Source: Sulfurovum sp.
GTDB lineage: Bacteria > Campylobacterota > Campylobacteria > Campylobacterales > Sulfurovaceae
NCBI GenBank assembly: GCA_030626265.1
Contig: DAOUPF010000076.1
Span: 1-6,576 of the forward strand
Length of the DNA stretch: 6,576 nt
Reading direction: 5' to 3'
Shown piece after piece: positions 1 through 6,297 of the stretch. The position numbers and the translations under genes were made by a program. The notes beneath the pieces are model-generated. The model did no database searches. It worked only from the letters and a program-made list of their open reading frames with translations, and had not been told where the DNA came from. How positions within the stretch are numbered: position 1 is the first letter of the stretch; the number at the start of each line of letters is the position of its first letter.

Positions 1-1
1 C

Positions 2-430
2 AAAGAGACTCGTATAGTACTCAAAAAACTAGATGGTACAGAGAGAGTCATGACCCAAGAGGAGCTAGACTATCTCATCAAAGAAGAGGCTGCCAAGATA
101 GATGCAGGAACTTCCAATCTAACCAATCCACAAGCACCTAGTAGCAATGGACAGAGTGCAGGTATGGGTCTAGGTGAGACTATACTAGCTAGTGCAGCTG
201 GATATATGCTAGGAGCTTGGATAGGTAGTAAACTATTTGGAAGTCCAGGTTTTCAAAACAACAGAAAAGCTGGCTACAAATCACCATCTACATACTCACG
301 AAGCAAAGATAGCTTCAAGAAAAGTGCAGCAGCAAAGAGTAGCAAAAAGAGTGGATTTTTTGGAAATAAGAAAAAGAGTAGTGGTACATTTGGAGGAAAG
401 AAGCGTAGTGGTGGCTTCTTTGGTGGTTGA
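2..430 (+). CDS. UPF0323-family lipoprotein, 3' part (5' end outside window)
   Basis: The reading frame is open to the left edge, so the ATG at position 50 is probably an internal methionine. The first visible residues are [18 protein letters not shown]. The pattern that follows (acidic helix, then GTSNLTNP, then a glycine-zipper-like stretch [22 protein letters not shown] at about nt 170-250) matches my memory of the UPF0323 lipoproteins of Campylobacter and Helicobacter. Those have an N-terminal lipobox, which would lie off the window, so lipidation cannot be checked here. The tail is strongly basic and low in complexity (K, S, G, F), with three approximate repeats ending in FFGN, FGG and FFGG. 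The stop codon overlaps the first possible start of the next gene, so the two are probably co-transcribed. Function is unknown. A periplasmic or outer-membrane-associated role is inferred only from the lipoprotein family. Family assignment is fairly sure. Confidence 0.8.
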   Translation, partial: KETRIVLKKLDGTERVMTQEELDYLIKEEAAKIDAGTSNLTNPQAPSSNGQSAGMGLGETILASAAGYMLGAWIGSKLFGSPGFQNNRKAGYKSPSTYSRSKDSFKKSAAAKSSKKSGFFGNKKKSSGTFGGKKRSGGFFGG

Positions 431-1611
431 TTGTGGTTAGTTTACTTGAGATAAAACCAATAGATACTGAATATCTAGAGAAGATAGGTTTCGTATGGCA
501 TACAGATAGTGATGAGACTAGCTATCTATCCAATCAGCTAGTGCAAATCACAGAGGCAGAAGCAGAGGCGTATTATGAGGCTGGCAATGAGCTGTATGAT
601 ATGTTTGTAGAGGCTGGTGAGTATGTAGTAGAGAATGATCTCTTTCATGATATAGGTATCCCGTTCAACCTAGTAGAGCAGATCAAAGAATCATGGGAGA
701 GTGATGTGCATTGGCATCTCTATGGTAGATTTGACTTAGCTGGTGGTATAGATGGACAGCCTATCAAGCTATTAGAGTTCAATGCAGATACACCTACAGC
801 ACTTTTTGAGACTGCCATAGTCCAGTGGGCAATGCTAAAACAGAATGATATGGATGAGTCTTCACAGTTCAATATAGTCTATGACAAGCTACTAGATAAT
901 TTCAAGCGATTAGTCACTCTAGAAGAGAGTGTTGAGGAGTTCGAGGAGAGATATGATGGTTGGAAGTTTCTATTTACAGCTATCAGAGGTAATGCAGAAG
1001 AGGAGAATACAGTACGCTTGTTACAGCATATAGCTACAGAAGCAGGCTATGAGACTGAGTTTGCCTATATGGATGAGGTGGAGTTTGATAGTGCAGAGGG
1101 AATATTTTATGGAGAGGATAGTTATGAGCTATGGTTCAAGCTAGTTCCATGGGAAGATATGGCGATAGATGAGTCAGAGCTAGCAGCACTGCTAGGAGAC
1201 ATCATAGCCAATCAAAAAGCTATTATATTTAACCCAGTATACACTTTGATGTTTCAGACAAAAGGCATCATGGCGATACTATGGCACCTCTACCCTAATC
1301 ATCCACTGCTACTAAACACTTCATTTGAGCCACTAGAGGGCATCAAACAGGTCAAAAAGCCAATCTTTGGTCGAGAGGGAGGTTCAGTGTCTATATTGGA
1401 CTCTGATGGCTCTGTGTTAGTTTCAGAAGAGGGTGAATATGACAACTACGAAGCAGTATACCAAGAGTATATAGAACTACCATCAGATAGCCAAGGTGCT
1501 AGATACCAAGCAGGGCTGTTTTATGCTTATGAGTCTTGTGGATTAGGATTTAGAAAAGGTGGAGAGATTATGAACAATATGTCTAAGTTTGTAGGCCATG
1601 TGGTTGGGTAA
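427..1611 (+). CDS. Glutathionylspermidine synthase-like ATP-grasp ligase (synthetase domain only)
   Basis: The 394-residue acidic protein belongs to the GSP_synth family (the E. coli GspS C-terminal domain and YgiC/YjfC). Visible signatures are [10 protein letters not shown] (18-27), [10 protein letters not shown] (98-107), [16 protein letters not shown] (115-130), [12 protein letters not shown] (269-280), [11 protein letters not shown] (311-321) and a C-terminal [12 protein letters not shown]. By analogy with E. coli GspS, R101, D103, E117 and N119 would form the ATP/Mg site. It is about the length of YgiC/YjfC and lacks the N-terminal amidase domain of bifunctional GspSA. The family joins a carboxylate to an amine using ATP, but stand-alone members have no firmly known substrate, so glutathionylspermidine synthesis should not be assumed. 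There is no ATG start. The choices are TTG at 427 (overlapping the upstream stop) or GTG at 433, neither with a clear Shine-Dalgarno, which suggests translational coupling to the lipoprotein gene. Confidence 0.88.
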   Translation: MIVVSLLEIKPIDTEYLEKIGFVWHTDSDETSYLSNQLVQITEAEAEAYYEAGNELYDMFVEAGEYVVENDLFHDIGIPFNLVEQIKESWESDVHWHLYGRFDLAGGIDGQPIKLLEFNADTPTALFETAIVQWAMLKQNDMDESSQFNIVYDKLLDNFKRLVTLEESVEEFEERYDGWKFLFTAIRGNAEEENTVRLLQHIATEAGYETEFAYMDEVEFDSAEGIFYGEDSYELWFKLVPWEDMAIDESELAALLGDIIANQKAIIFNPVYTLMFQTKGIMAILWHLYPNHPLLLNTSFEPLEGIKQVKKPIFGREGGSVSILDSDGSVLVSEEGEYDNYEAVYQEYIELPSDSQGARYQAGLFYAYESCGLGFRKGGEIMNNMSKFVGHVVG

Positions 1612-1636
1612 ATAATTAGTATAAGGTTGGATACAT

Positions 1637-1852
1637 ATGTTAAAACAAATATCAATTGGATTAGTAGTAGTTATTGTTCCAATAGTAATAATACAATTTA
1701 TTATGAAGTTAAACTATTCAGGTGTTGGAAAGTATCAAGCTATTGGAAATAATAAAATAATTAATACAACAACAGGAACAGTATATAGAGCAGAAGCAGT
1801 TTCTGATGATGAATTTATATGGGTAAAAATGGTTTATTTTGATAAAAAATAG
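1637..1852 (+). CDS. Small hypothetical single-helix membrane protein
   Basis: The 71-residue ORF starts 25 nt after the ATP-grasp gene. AAGG at 1623-1626, about 10 nt before the ATG, is a weak possible ribosome site. Residues 4-24 (QISIGLVVVIVPIVIIQFIM) form one hydrophobic helix preceded by a lysine, consistent with a membrane anchor or uncleaved signal. The remaining 47 residues include YQAIGNNKIINTTTGTVYRAEA, a short beta-hairpin-like pattern (residue to reported value, then 'TGTVY') seen at the ends of many small secreted or membrane-anchored hypothetical proteins. No family is recognised. Composition differs from the neighbours: Leu is TTA, Ile is mostly ATT/ATA, and CTAG is absent. Either a recent arrival or a fast-evolving accessory gene is possible. 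It could be co-transcribed with the upstream pair, and the hairpin beginning 30 nt after its stop could define the 3' end. Confidence 0.6.
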   Translation: MLKQISIGLVVVIVPIVIIQFIMKLNYSGVGKYQAIGNNKIINTTTGTVYRAEAVSDDEFIWVKMVYFDKK

Positions 1853-1882
1853 ACTTTAGCTAGTTCCTGCATAAGAGCTAAT

Positions 1883-1959
1883 GGAAGTGGAGGCTTCAGC
1901 CCCACAAAGAAGGTTATATGAAGATTATACCTTTTGGTGAAGCTGAAGCATTCACTTCC
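1883..1959. repeat. Inverted pair of REP-like palindromes (BIME-like hairpin) between convergent genes
   Basis: Two imperfect palindromes face each other. The first, 1887-1905, pairs GTGG with CCAC and GGCT with AGCC around TC, with one bulged A. The second, about 1937-1957, pairs GTGAA with TTCAC around GCT-GA-AGC. Together they also form one long hairpin: GGAAGTG (1883-1889) with CACTTCC (1953-1959), GCTTCAGC (1893-1900) with GCTGAAGC (1942-1949), CAC (1903-1905) with GTG (1937-1939), and GGT-ATA near the apex. This resembles REP/BIME units mobilised by RAYT transposases, but no such transposase lies in the window. It also covers the last codons and stop of the minus-strand transporter gene. 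There is no T-run on either side, so a classical intrinsic terminator is unlikely, although it may protect or define both 3' ends. Confidence 0.65.
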
Positions 1960-3157
1960 TAAAATACACAAACAAAAATAAAGCCAAAATTGCAAACAAT
2001 ATAATCAAGTTAGAAAACATCAAAATAGCAAAGAATAGAGCCACTAAAACAAAAGAGCTATATCTCAAAAATCCATTCTCAAAAAGTATAATAGCAGTGA
2101 TGAGTCCTATGATGGCATTTGCTATGAAAAAGCCGTCTGCAAAGGCTACTAGATTTGCGATATCAAATATATGGAAATATACCAAAGCTAGTATGGCTAT
2201 ATGTGTGAGAGCTAGTATGTTTAATGCACCTATGGGTGAGCCAGTCTTTAGGTGCTTTGATGTGTAGGATGTGAACTCCAAAGAGGAGATAAGTCTAGCA
2301 ACACCTCCTACAAATAGTATGATAGTACCAATACAAAGTACTAAAGACATAGTAGCAAGTAGTGTACTAGAATAGCTATGAAATATAGGCTCTATAATCC
2401 AAACTAGCTTGAATGACTCAATACTCTTGTTTGGGAAATCTCCAAAGCAGATAGCCAAAGCTAACAGGATATAAACTAGTGATACAGTAATAGCAGAGAA
2501 GATGACGGCTTTTGTTAGGGTCTTGGTGTCTCTGACATCATTTGAGTAGTTCCCTATGACCTCCCAGCCTACAATAGACCAAAATACTATCAAAAATGAG
2601 TAGCCAATCTGATCTATATCAAACTGAGGTAAGATGAAAATAAACTCTTTGACTTGAATTAGTATATAGATACTAGAGATGAGAAATACCAAAGTAGCAA
2701 TAGAGGTAACTATCAGCATCACCTTACCCAAAAAGTCTATCTTGACTAAAAGTAATAGATATGTGATAGCATAGATACCAAAGGCGATGATAGCAGGATT
2801 TACCCCTACAAAATACTCTTCCAAAAACTCTGCCGCTATCAGCAATACAGCAACAGGACCAGGTAGGACTGCAAGTATGAGATAAAAAGATGTTAGGAGT
2901 TGGTACTTCTTTCCTAGAGCCTCTTTGGTAGCCAATGACACACCACCATCTCCTGGGAACAGTATAGCAAGCCTACCAAATACCAAAGCAAAAGTAAATC
3001 CAAACAGAGTAATCCCAAGCCATACTAGCAATGAGTAGTTCTCAATAGTATTGTACAGAAGTGGTGGGAGAAGTATCACACCAGAGCCTAGAACTGGACC
3101 TATGATGAGTCCTGATAGGGTGAGGGTGTTTAGCTTTTTATCTGAGTTCAAATTCAT
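1952..3157 (-). CDS. APC-superfamily amino-acid transporter, YjeH-like
   Basis: The 401-residue protein is almost entirely hydrophobic, with about 12 predicted membrane segments. The N-terminal helix carries the APC-type signature LIIGPVLGSGVILLPP (17-32), whose broken GSGV segment lines the substrate site in this fold. FGRLAILFPGDGGVSLATKEALG (59-81) and FWSIVGWEV (192-200), followed by a short charged loop with NDVRDTKT (206-213), align with E. coli YjeH, as does DGFF near 341. YjeH exports methionine and branched-chain amino acids. Close function here is an inference, and uptake is possible. Length fits the family (about 400-420). The ATG at 3157 has no visible Shine-Dalgarno, but a perfect TATAAT lies about 40 nt upstream, giving a short leader. 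The gene is apparently monocistronic, converges on the small ORF on the other strand, and ends inside the REP-like hairpin. Confidence 0.87.
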   Translation of the reverse strand: MNLNSDKKLNTLTLSGLIIGPVLGSGVILLPPLLYNTIENYSLLVWLGITLFGFTFALVFGRLAILFPGDGGVSLATKEALGKKYQLLTSFYLILAVLPGPVAVLLIAAEFLEEYFVGVNPAIIAFGIYAITYLLLLVKIDFLGKVMLIVTSIATLVFLISSIYILIQVKEFIFILPQFDIDQIGYSFLIVFWSIVGWEVIGNYSNDVRDTKTLTKAVIFSAITVSLVYILLALAICFGDFPNKSIESFKLVWIIEPIFHSYSSTLLATMSLVLCIGTIILFVGGVARLISSLEFTSYTSKHLKTGSPIGALNILALTHIAILALVYFHIFDIANLVAFADGFFIANAIIGLITAIILFENGFLRYSSFVLVALFFAILMFSNLIILFAILALFLFVYFRK

Positions 3158-3197
3158 GTGGTATTTTAGCTAAAGTATGTAGAGTAGTTGGTGAAAG

Positions 3198-3203
3198 ATT
3201 ATA
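3198..3203 (-). promoter_or_regulatory. Probable -10 box for the YjeH-like transporter gene
   Basis: On the minus strand the hexamer is a perfect TATAAT. It would put the transcript start near 3190 and give a leader of about 33 nt before the ATG at 3157. No TTGACA-like -35 box is found 16-18 nt upstream, where the sequence is AT-rich. That is normal for sigma70 promoters in Campylobacter and relatives, which rely on the -10 and upstream AT periodicity. It lies just downstream of the hairpin that probably ends the TRAP transcript. Confidence 0.55.
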
Positions 3204-3221
3204 TTAGAAGTTACAAATTTA

Positions 3222-3259
3222 AAGGATATCTATAAAGATACTTTCTTCTAGATATCCTT
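3222..3259 (-). terminator. Hairpin, probable terminator of the TRAP operon
   Basis: An 11-bp perfect inverted repeat (AAGGATATCTA at 3222-3232, TAGATATCCTT at 3249-3259) encloses an inner AAAG/CTTT stem (3234-3237 with 3241-3244). It begins 20 nt after the stop of the coiled-coil gene in the minus direction. The sequence following it on that strand is only moderately T-rich (TTTAAATTTG), so termination may be partial. In the plus direction nothing is transcribed toward it and no T-run follows. Confidence 0.6.
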
Positions 3260-3279
3260 GCCTAAACAAAAGATTATTT

Positions 3280-3531
3280 CTAATCTTCTTTCTGCTTAGG
3301 GATAGTAACCCACATCTTTTCGATGTGGTTATTATGCTTATCAAGTCTTTCATGATTTAGATTTATTCTCTCATGATTATCTTTGATTTTACTGTGGTGT
3401 TGGTCGATATTATCCTTATTGGATTTTATCAACTCCTCCATAACCTCTAATTTCTTTTCATATTTGTATATGACTAGATATAGGGCTATCGCTATTCCAA
3501 CTATTACAATCCATGCAAACCATTCAATCAT
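3280..3531 (-). CDS. Small membrane-anchored coiled-coil protein in TRAP operon
   Basis: The 83-residue protein has one N-terminal membrane helix (about 4-22, EWFAWIVIVGIAIALYLVI), then a charged coiled coil, then a short tail with TIPKQKED. Hydrophobic residues recur exactly every seven positions: L28, I35, I42, I49, I56, L63, I70. The second core position (+3) holds N38, H45, N52, N59 and H66. Six histidines fall within residues 45-69. No family is recognised. It starts 10 nt after the permease stop, with AGGAG at 3542-3538 spaced 6 nt from the ATG, so it is very likely translated with the permease. Because TRAP transporters do not need a third small membrane component of this kind when the 4TM part is fused, this may be an accessory oligomerising factor. 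That role is inference from position only. Confidence 0.75.
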   Translation of the reverse strand: MIEWFAWIVIVGIAIALYLVIYKYEKKLEVMEELIKSNKDNIDQHHSKIKDNHERINLNHERLDKHNNHIEKMWVTIPKQKED

Positions 3532-3537
3532 TTTAAA

Positions 3538-3542
3538 CTCCT
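3538..3542 (-). promoter_or_regulatory. Ribosome binding site overlapping the permease stop
   Basis: On the minus strand the sequence TGAGGAG combines the permease stop codon with the Shine-Dalgarno AGGAG of the coiled-coil gene, 6 nt before its ATG. The overlap implies translational coupling and supports that the small ORF is a real gene. Confidence 0.75.
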
Positions 3543-6124
3543 CAAGCTATATTTTCTATAGCTTTTTTTCTTCTAATTTGTAGCCAACCCATATAGAACA
3601 TCAACATAAATGCTGGTATGAGTATAATCTGTTTTGGCAATCTATCCGTAGCTACTCTTACAGATTCTATAATCCAACCACTATCAACTCCAGCAGTTTT
3701 TATAGCTTCTATCTGTTTATTTATAGGTGTAATTGTAGCAACTTCCATAGGGCCAAGCAGATCATCAAGTCTGAGTCCAGTTTCATTGATTCTTTCTTGT
3801 CCTGTTTTACCCTCGGCTAAAGGTATAGCAAAGGTATATTGCCTCTGAGTTCCCTCGATCGTCTCACCACTAACAACAAACTGAAGTCTATCTCCTGCTT
3901 TCATATTGTCAGCAACTTTGAAAATCTCACTTCCTGGCAGGTTGTCATATGGTGCTTGTACTTTATCCCAGATATATCCTGGTCTAAAGATTACAAATGT
4001 AAGAGCAAGTAGTAAAATAGTCTCCCACCATCTGTTTTTGACAATCCAATATCCTTGTGTAGCAGCTGCAAAAAGTAGCATACCAATAACGGCGGATACG
4101 ACGACCATAATAAATTCAAATGTATTCTCTATCCCTATCATCAATAGCTGAGTATTGAAAATAAACATAAATGGCAGTAGTGCTGTTCTGATATCGTAAG
4201 TAAATCCTTGGATACCTGTCTTTATAGGGTCTCCTTTGGATATGGCGGCTGCGGCAAAGGCCGCAATCCCCACAGGCGGGGTGTCATCCGCCAGTATACC
4301 AAAGTAGAACACAAACATATGAGCAGCAATCAGTGGAATAGCTATATCATTGGCAGCACCAAGGCTTACAATAACTGGAGCCATAAGTGAAGATACAACG
4401 ATATAGTTAGCAGTTGTTGGTAGTCCCATACCAAGTATAAGACTGATCATCGCAGTAAGAAGTAGTATCAAGAATATATTACCACCACTAACCGTCTCAA
4501 CTAATCCAACAACTACTTGACCAACACCAGTGAGTGTTACAGTTCCTACGATAACTCCAGCCACTGCAGTAGCCACACCGATACCTATCATGTTTTTAGC
4601 ACCATTGATAAGACCGATTTCTAAATCTACCAAACTCTCTTTTACTCTAGAAAAGATTTTATCTTTCCCTCTAAAAAAGTCCATAAGTGGCTTTTGAGTA
4701 AGAACTATAAATATCATAAATACTGATGCCCAGAATGCAGACAAGTCAGGAGACAGTCTCTCAACTGTAAGCAACCAAACAAGTACAACTATAGGCAATA
4801 GATAGTGTAATCCAGCTTTAACTGTAGGTCCAACTGGTGGTAAATTATCAATATCATCATTTGGTAGATCCTCTACTTTTGATGATAAGTATACAAGTAC
4901 TATATATGATACACAAATCAAAACTAAAATAGCAGTAAATGTATCTTCTCCTGCTATATCTTTGACAACATCAATTACAGGACCTAGTACAAATGATAAA
5001 AAGCCTAAAATAATCACAACACTAAGTATTCCAATCATTTTTCCTCTACGATCCATTTTATCTATATCTTTTTTTATCATACCTTGCATGTTCATCTTCA
5101 ATGCTTCCAAATGCACGATATAGATCAAAGCGATATATGATATAACAGCAGGTAAGAAGGCATGTTTGATAATCTCAATAAAAGGGATACCAACATACTC
5201 GACCATCAAAAATGCAGCTGCACCCATAATAGGAGGAGTAAGCTGACCATTGGTCGAAGATGCCACCTCGATGGCTCCTGCTTTCTCCGCGGAGAATCCA
5301 ACTCTCTTCATCAATGGAATAGTAAATGTACCAGTAGTTACAACATTTGCAATAGAGCTTCCAGATATCATACCAGTCATTGCAGAGCTCACAACAGCAG
5401 CCTTAGCAGGTCCGCCTTTGAAGTGTCCCATCAGTGAAAATGCAACTCGTATAAAGTAGTTACCAGCTCCAGCTTGCTCTAGTAAAGAGCCAAAAAGTAC
5501 AAACAAGAATACCATAGTGGCAGATACTCCAATAGCGATACCAAAAGCACCCTCAGTTGTAATCCACATATGAGATAAAACTTTTCCAATAGATGATCCA
5601 CCATAGTCACCACCGCCAAAATATGCGTAGGTAAGACCTAATAGGGCGACTATCATAAGGGGAGGTCCTAGTGACCTTCTTGTAGCTTCTAGCAATAGTA
5701 CCATACCTATGATACCACTCATGTAATCAAGCGTATTTGGTACTCCCAATCTCATCTCAAACTCTTCACTATTCCAAACTTGTCCATAGATCAAGTATGC
5801 AATCGTAATAAGCAAGAGTATGCCCATAATCCAGTCAGTGATAGGAACACGGTGTTTAGGAGAATTTTTAAATGGTAGGTAGCTAAGAAATGCTAAAAAA
5901 CCAGCAAACATCAAGTGAAGTCTCTTTACAACATCTGCGTTCATCCATGGTGTAAATTCCAATACTAGTGGTGATGATACATAGAGTTGAAATAGTGACC
6001 ATGAGAGTGCAAGATATAGTATGAAGTTCGCGACTATAGGGTTGGAAGGTTCTCGACCACCAGTTTCTGATTCAAGAACCATATCGGTTGCTGAAATCTC
6101 TTCCTCTTTTGGCTTGTCATTCAT
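3542..6124 (-). CDS. TRAP transporter fused permease, 4TM (DctQ-like) + 12TM (DctM-like), DUF3394-like C-terminus
   Basis: The 860-residue inner-membrane protein is of the TAXI-TRAP fused type. Residues 1-28 are a polar cytoplasmic tail. About 29-150 is the small 4TM domain (segments near 33-55, 68-86, 97-115, 133-146). About 155-680 is the large DctM-like domain with its two internal repeats. Key motifs are STNGQLTPPIMGAAAF (290-305), GMGLPTTANYIV (565-576) and DDTPPVGIAAFAAA (613-626), the paired TPP/PPVG segments expected around the Na+/substrate site. About 685-850 looks like DUF3394, a soluble stretch (730-828) flanked by membrane segments and ending RRKK. The ATG at 6124 has AAAGGA 6 nt upstream. 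It acts with a TAXI periplasmic binding protein, encoded just upstream, to import an organic solute with Na+ or H+. The substrate is not evident; carboxylates or amino acids are usual for the family. The frame is intact, with no missing motif. Confidence 0.95.
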   Translation of the reverse strand: MNDKPKEEEISATDMVLESETGGREPSNPIVANFILYLALSWSLFQLYVSSPLVLEFTPWMNADVVKRLHLMFAGFLAFLSYLPFKNSPKHRVPITDWIMGILLLITIAYLIYGQVWNSEEFEMRLGVPNTLDYMSGIIGMVLLLEATRRSLGPPLMIVALLGLTYAYFGGGDYGGSSIGKVLSHMWITTEGAFGIAIGVSATMVFLFVLFGSLLEQAGAGNYFIRVAFSLMGHFKGGPAKAAVVSSAMTGMISGSSIANVVTTGTFTIPLMKRVGFSAEKAGAIEVASSTNGQLTPPIMGAAAFLMVEYVGIPFIEIIKHAFLPAVISYIALIYIVHLEALKMNMQGMIKKDIDKMDRRGKMIGILSVVIILGFLSFVLGPVIDVVKDIAGEDTFTAILVLICVSYIVLVYLSSKVEDLPNDDIDNLPPVGPTVKAGLHYLLPIVVLVWLLTVERLSPDLSAFWASVFMIFIVLTQKPLMDFFRGKDKIFSRVKESLVDLEIGLINGAKNMIGIGVATAVAGVIVGTVTLTGVGQVVVGLVETVSGGNIFLILLLTAMISLILGMGLPTTANYIVVSSLMAPVIVSLGAANDIAIPLIAAHMFVFYFGILADDTPPVGIAAFAAAAISKGDPIKTGIQGFTYDIRTALLPFMFIFNTQLLMIGIENTFEFIMVVVSAVIGMLLFAAATQGYWIVKNRWWETILLLALTFVIFRPGYIWDKVQAPYDNLPGSEIFKVADNMKAGDRLQFVVSGETIEGTQRQYTFAIPLAEGKTGQERINETGLRLDDLLGPMEVATITPINKQIEAIKTAGVDSGWIIESVRVATDRLPKQIILIPAFMLMFYMGWLQIRRKKAIENIA

Positions 6125-6297
6125 AGAAAGTCCTTTCTGAAGTGCTAAGCATTAAGTGGAAGATGCTAAGTTCACATCATTCCAATTAAAACTTAGCACT
6201 TAAATTTTGAATTGTGCAAAAAAAATGCCAAGTAAAAGTGAAAATAGTTTAATATTTACACTTCAGACTTAGCATTTAATAATTAATTCTCTTCAAT
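6125..6297. repeat. Spacer with four TGCTAAG/CTTAGCA repeats and competing inverted repeats
   Basis: The 173-nt gap between binding-protein and permease genes holds TGCTAAG at 6143-6149 and 6164-6170 and its complement CTTAGCA at 6192-6198 and 6268-6274. AAGTGCTAAG (6140-6149) pairs perfectly over 10 bp with CTTAGCACTT (6192-6201). TGCTAAGTT (6164-6172) pairs over 9 bp with AACTTAGCA (6190-6198). ATGCTAAGT (6163-6171) also pairs over 9 bp with ACTTAGCAT (6267-6275). The first two stems share 6192-6198, so they are mutually exclusive. This suggests an RNA element that sets permease levels relative to the more abundant binding protein, or a duplicated operator. No ORF or recognised riboswitch is seen. 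Confidence 0.55.
6218..6263 (-). terminator. Weak AT-rich hairpin followed by T8, possible partial terminator after the binding-protein gene
   Basis: On the minus strand an AT-rich stem pairs AAGTG with CACTT (6259-6263 with 6236-6240) and TAAAT-like sequence at 6253-6257 with 6242-6246, around a 6-nt loop. T8 follows 10 nt later (6225-6218). The stem is GC-poor and the T-run is separated from it, so this would be a leaky terminator or attenuator at best. It fits the common pattern of more binding protein than permease. Confidence 0.25.

Noticed and set aside
237..440. Second plus-strand frame within the lipoprotein gene
   Set aside because: It is out of frame with a recognised family and is produced by the repetitive basic tail.
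427..1611. Bifunctional glutathionylspermidine synthetase/amidase
   Set aside because: There is no N-terminal cysteine-containing amidase domain. The protein begins directly at the synthetase fold, so only the ligase part is supported.
1853..1960. Classical intrinsic terminator or insertion-sequence end
   Set aside because: No T-run follows the hairpin on either strand, and no transposase fragment or target duplication is visible. A REP-like pair fits better.
3383..3583. Plus-strand open frame opposite the coiled-coil gene
   Set aside because: It is antisense to a gene with a strong Shine-Dalgarno and heptad pattern, has no start signal and is an obvious shadow.
5162..5459. Plus-strand open frames opposite the permease gene
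   Set aside because: They lie antisense to conserved DctM motifs, have no ribosome site and show cysteine/serine-rich shadow composition.
6125..6297. CRISPR-like array or integron attachment site from the TGCTAAG copies
   Set aside because: Copies are only 7-10 nt, unevenly spaced and in both orientations. There are no regular spacers and no cas or integrase gene.
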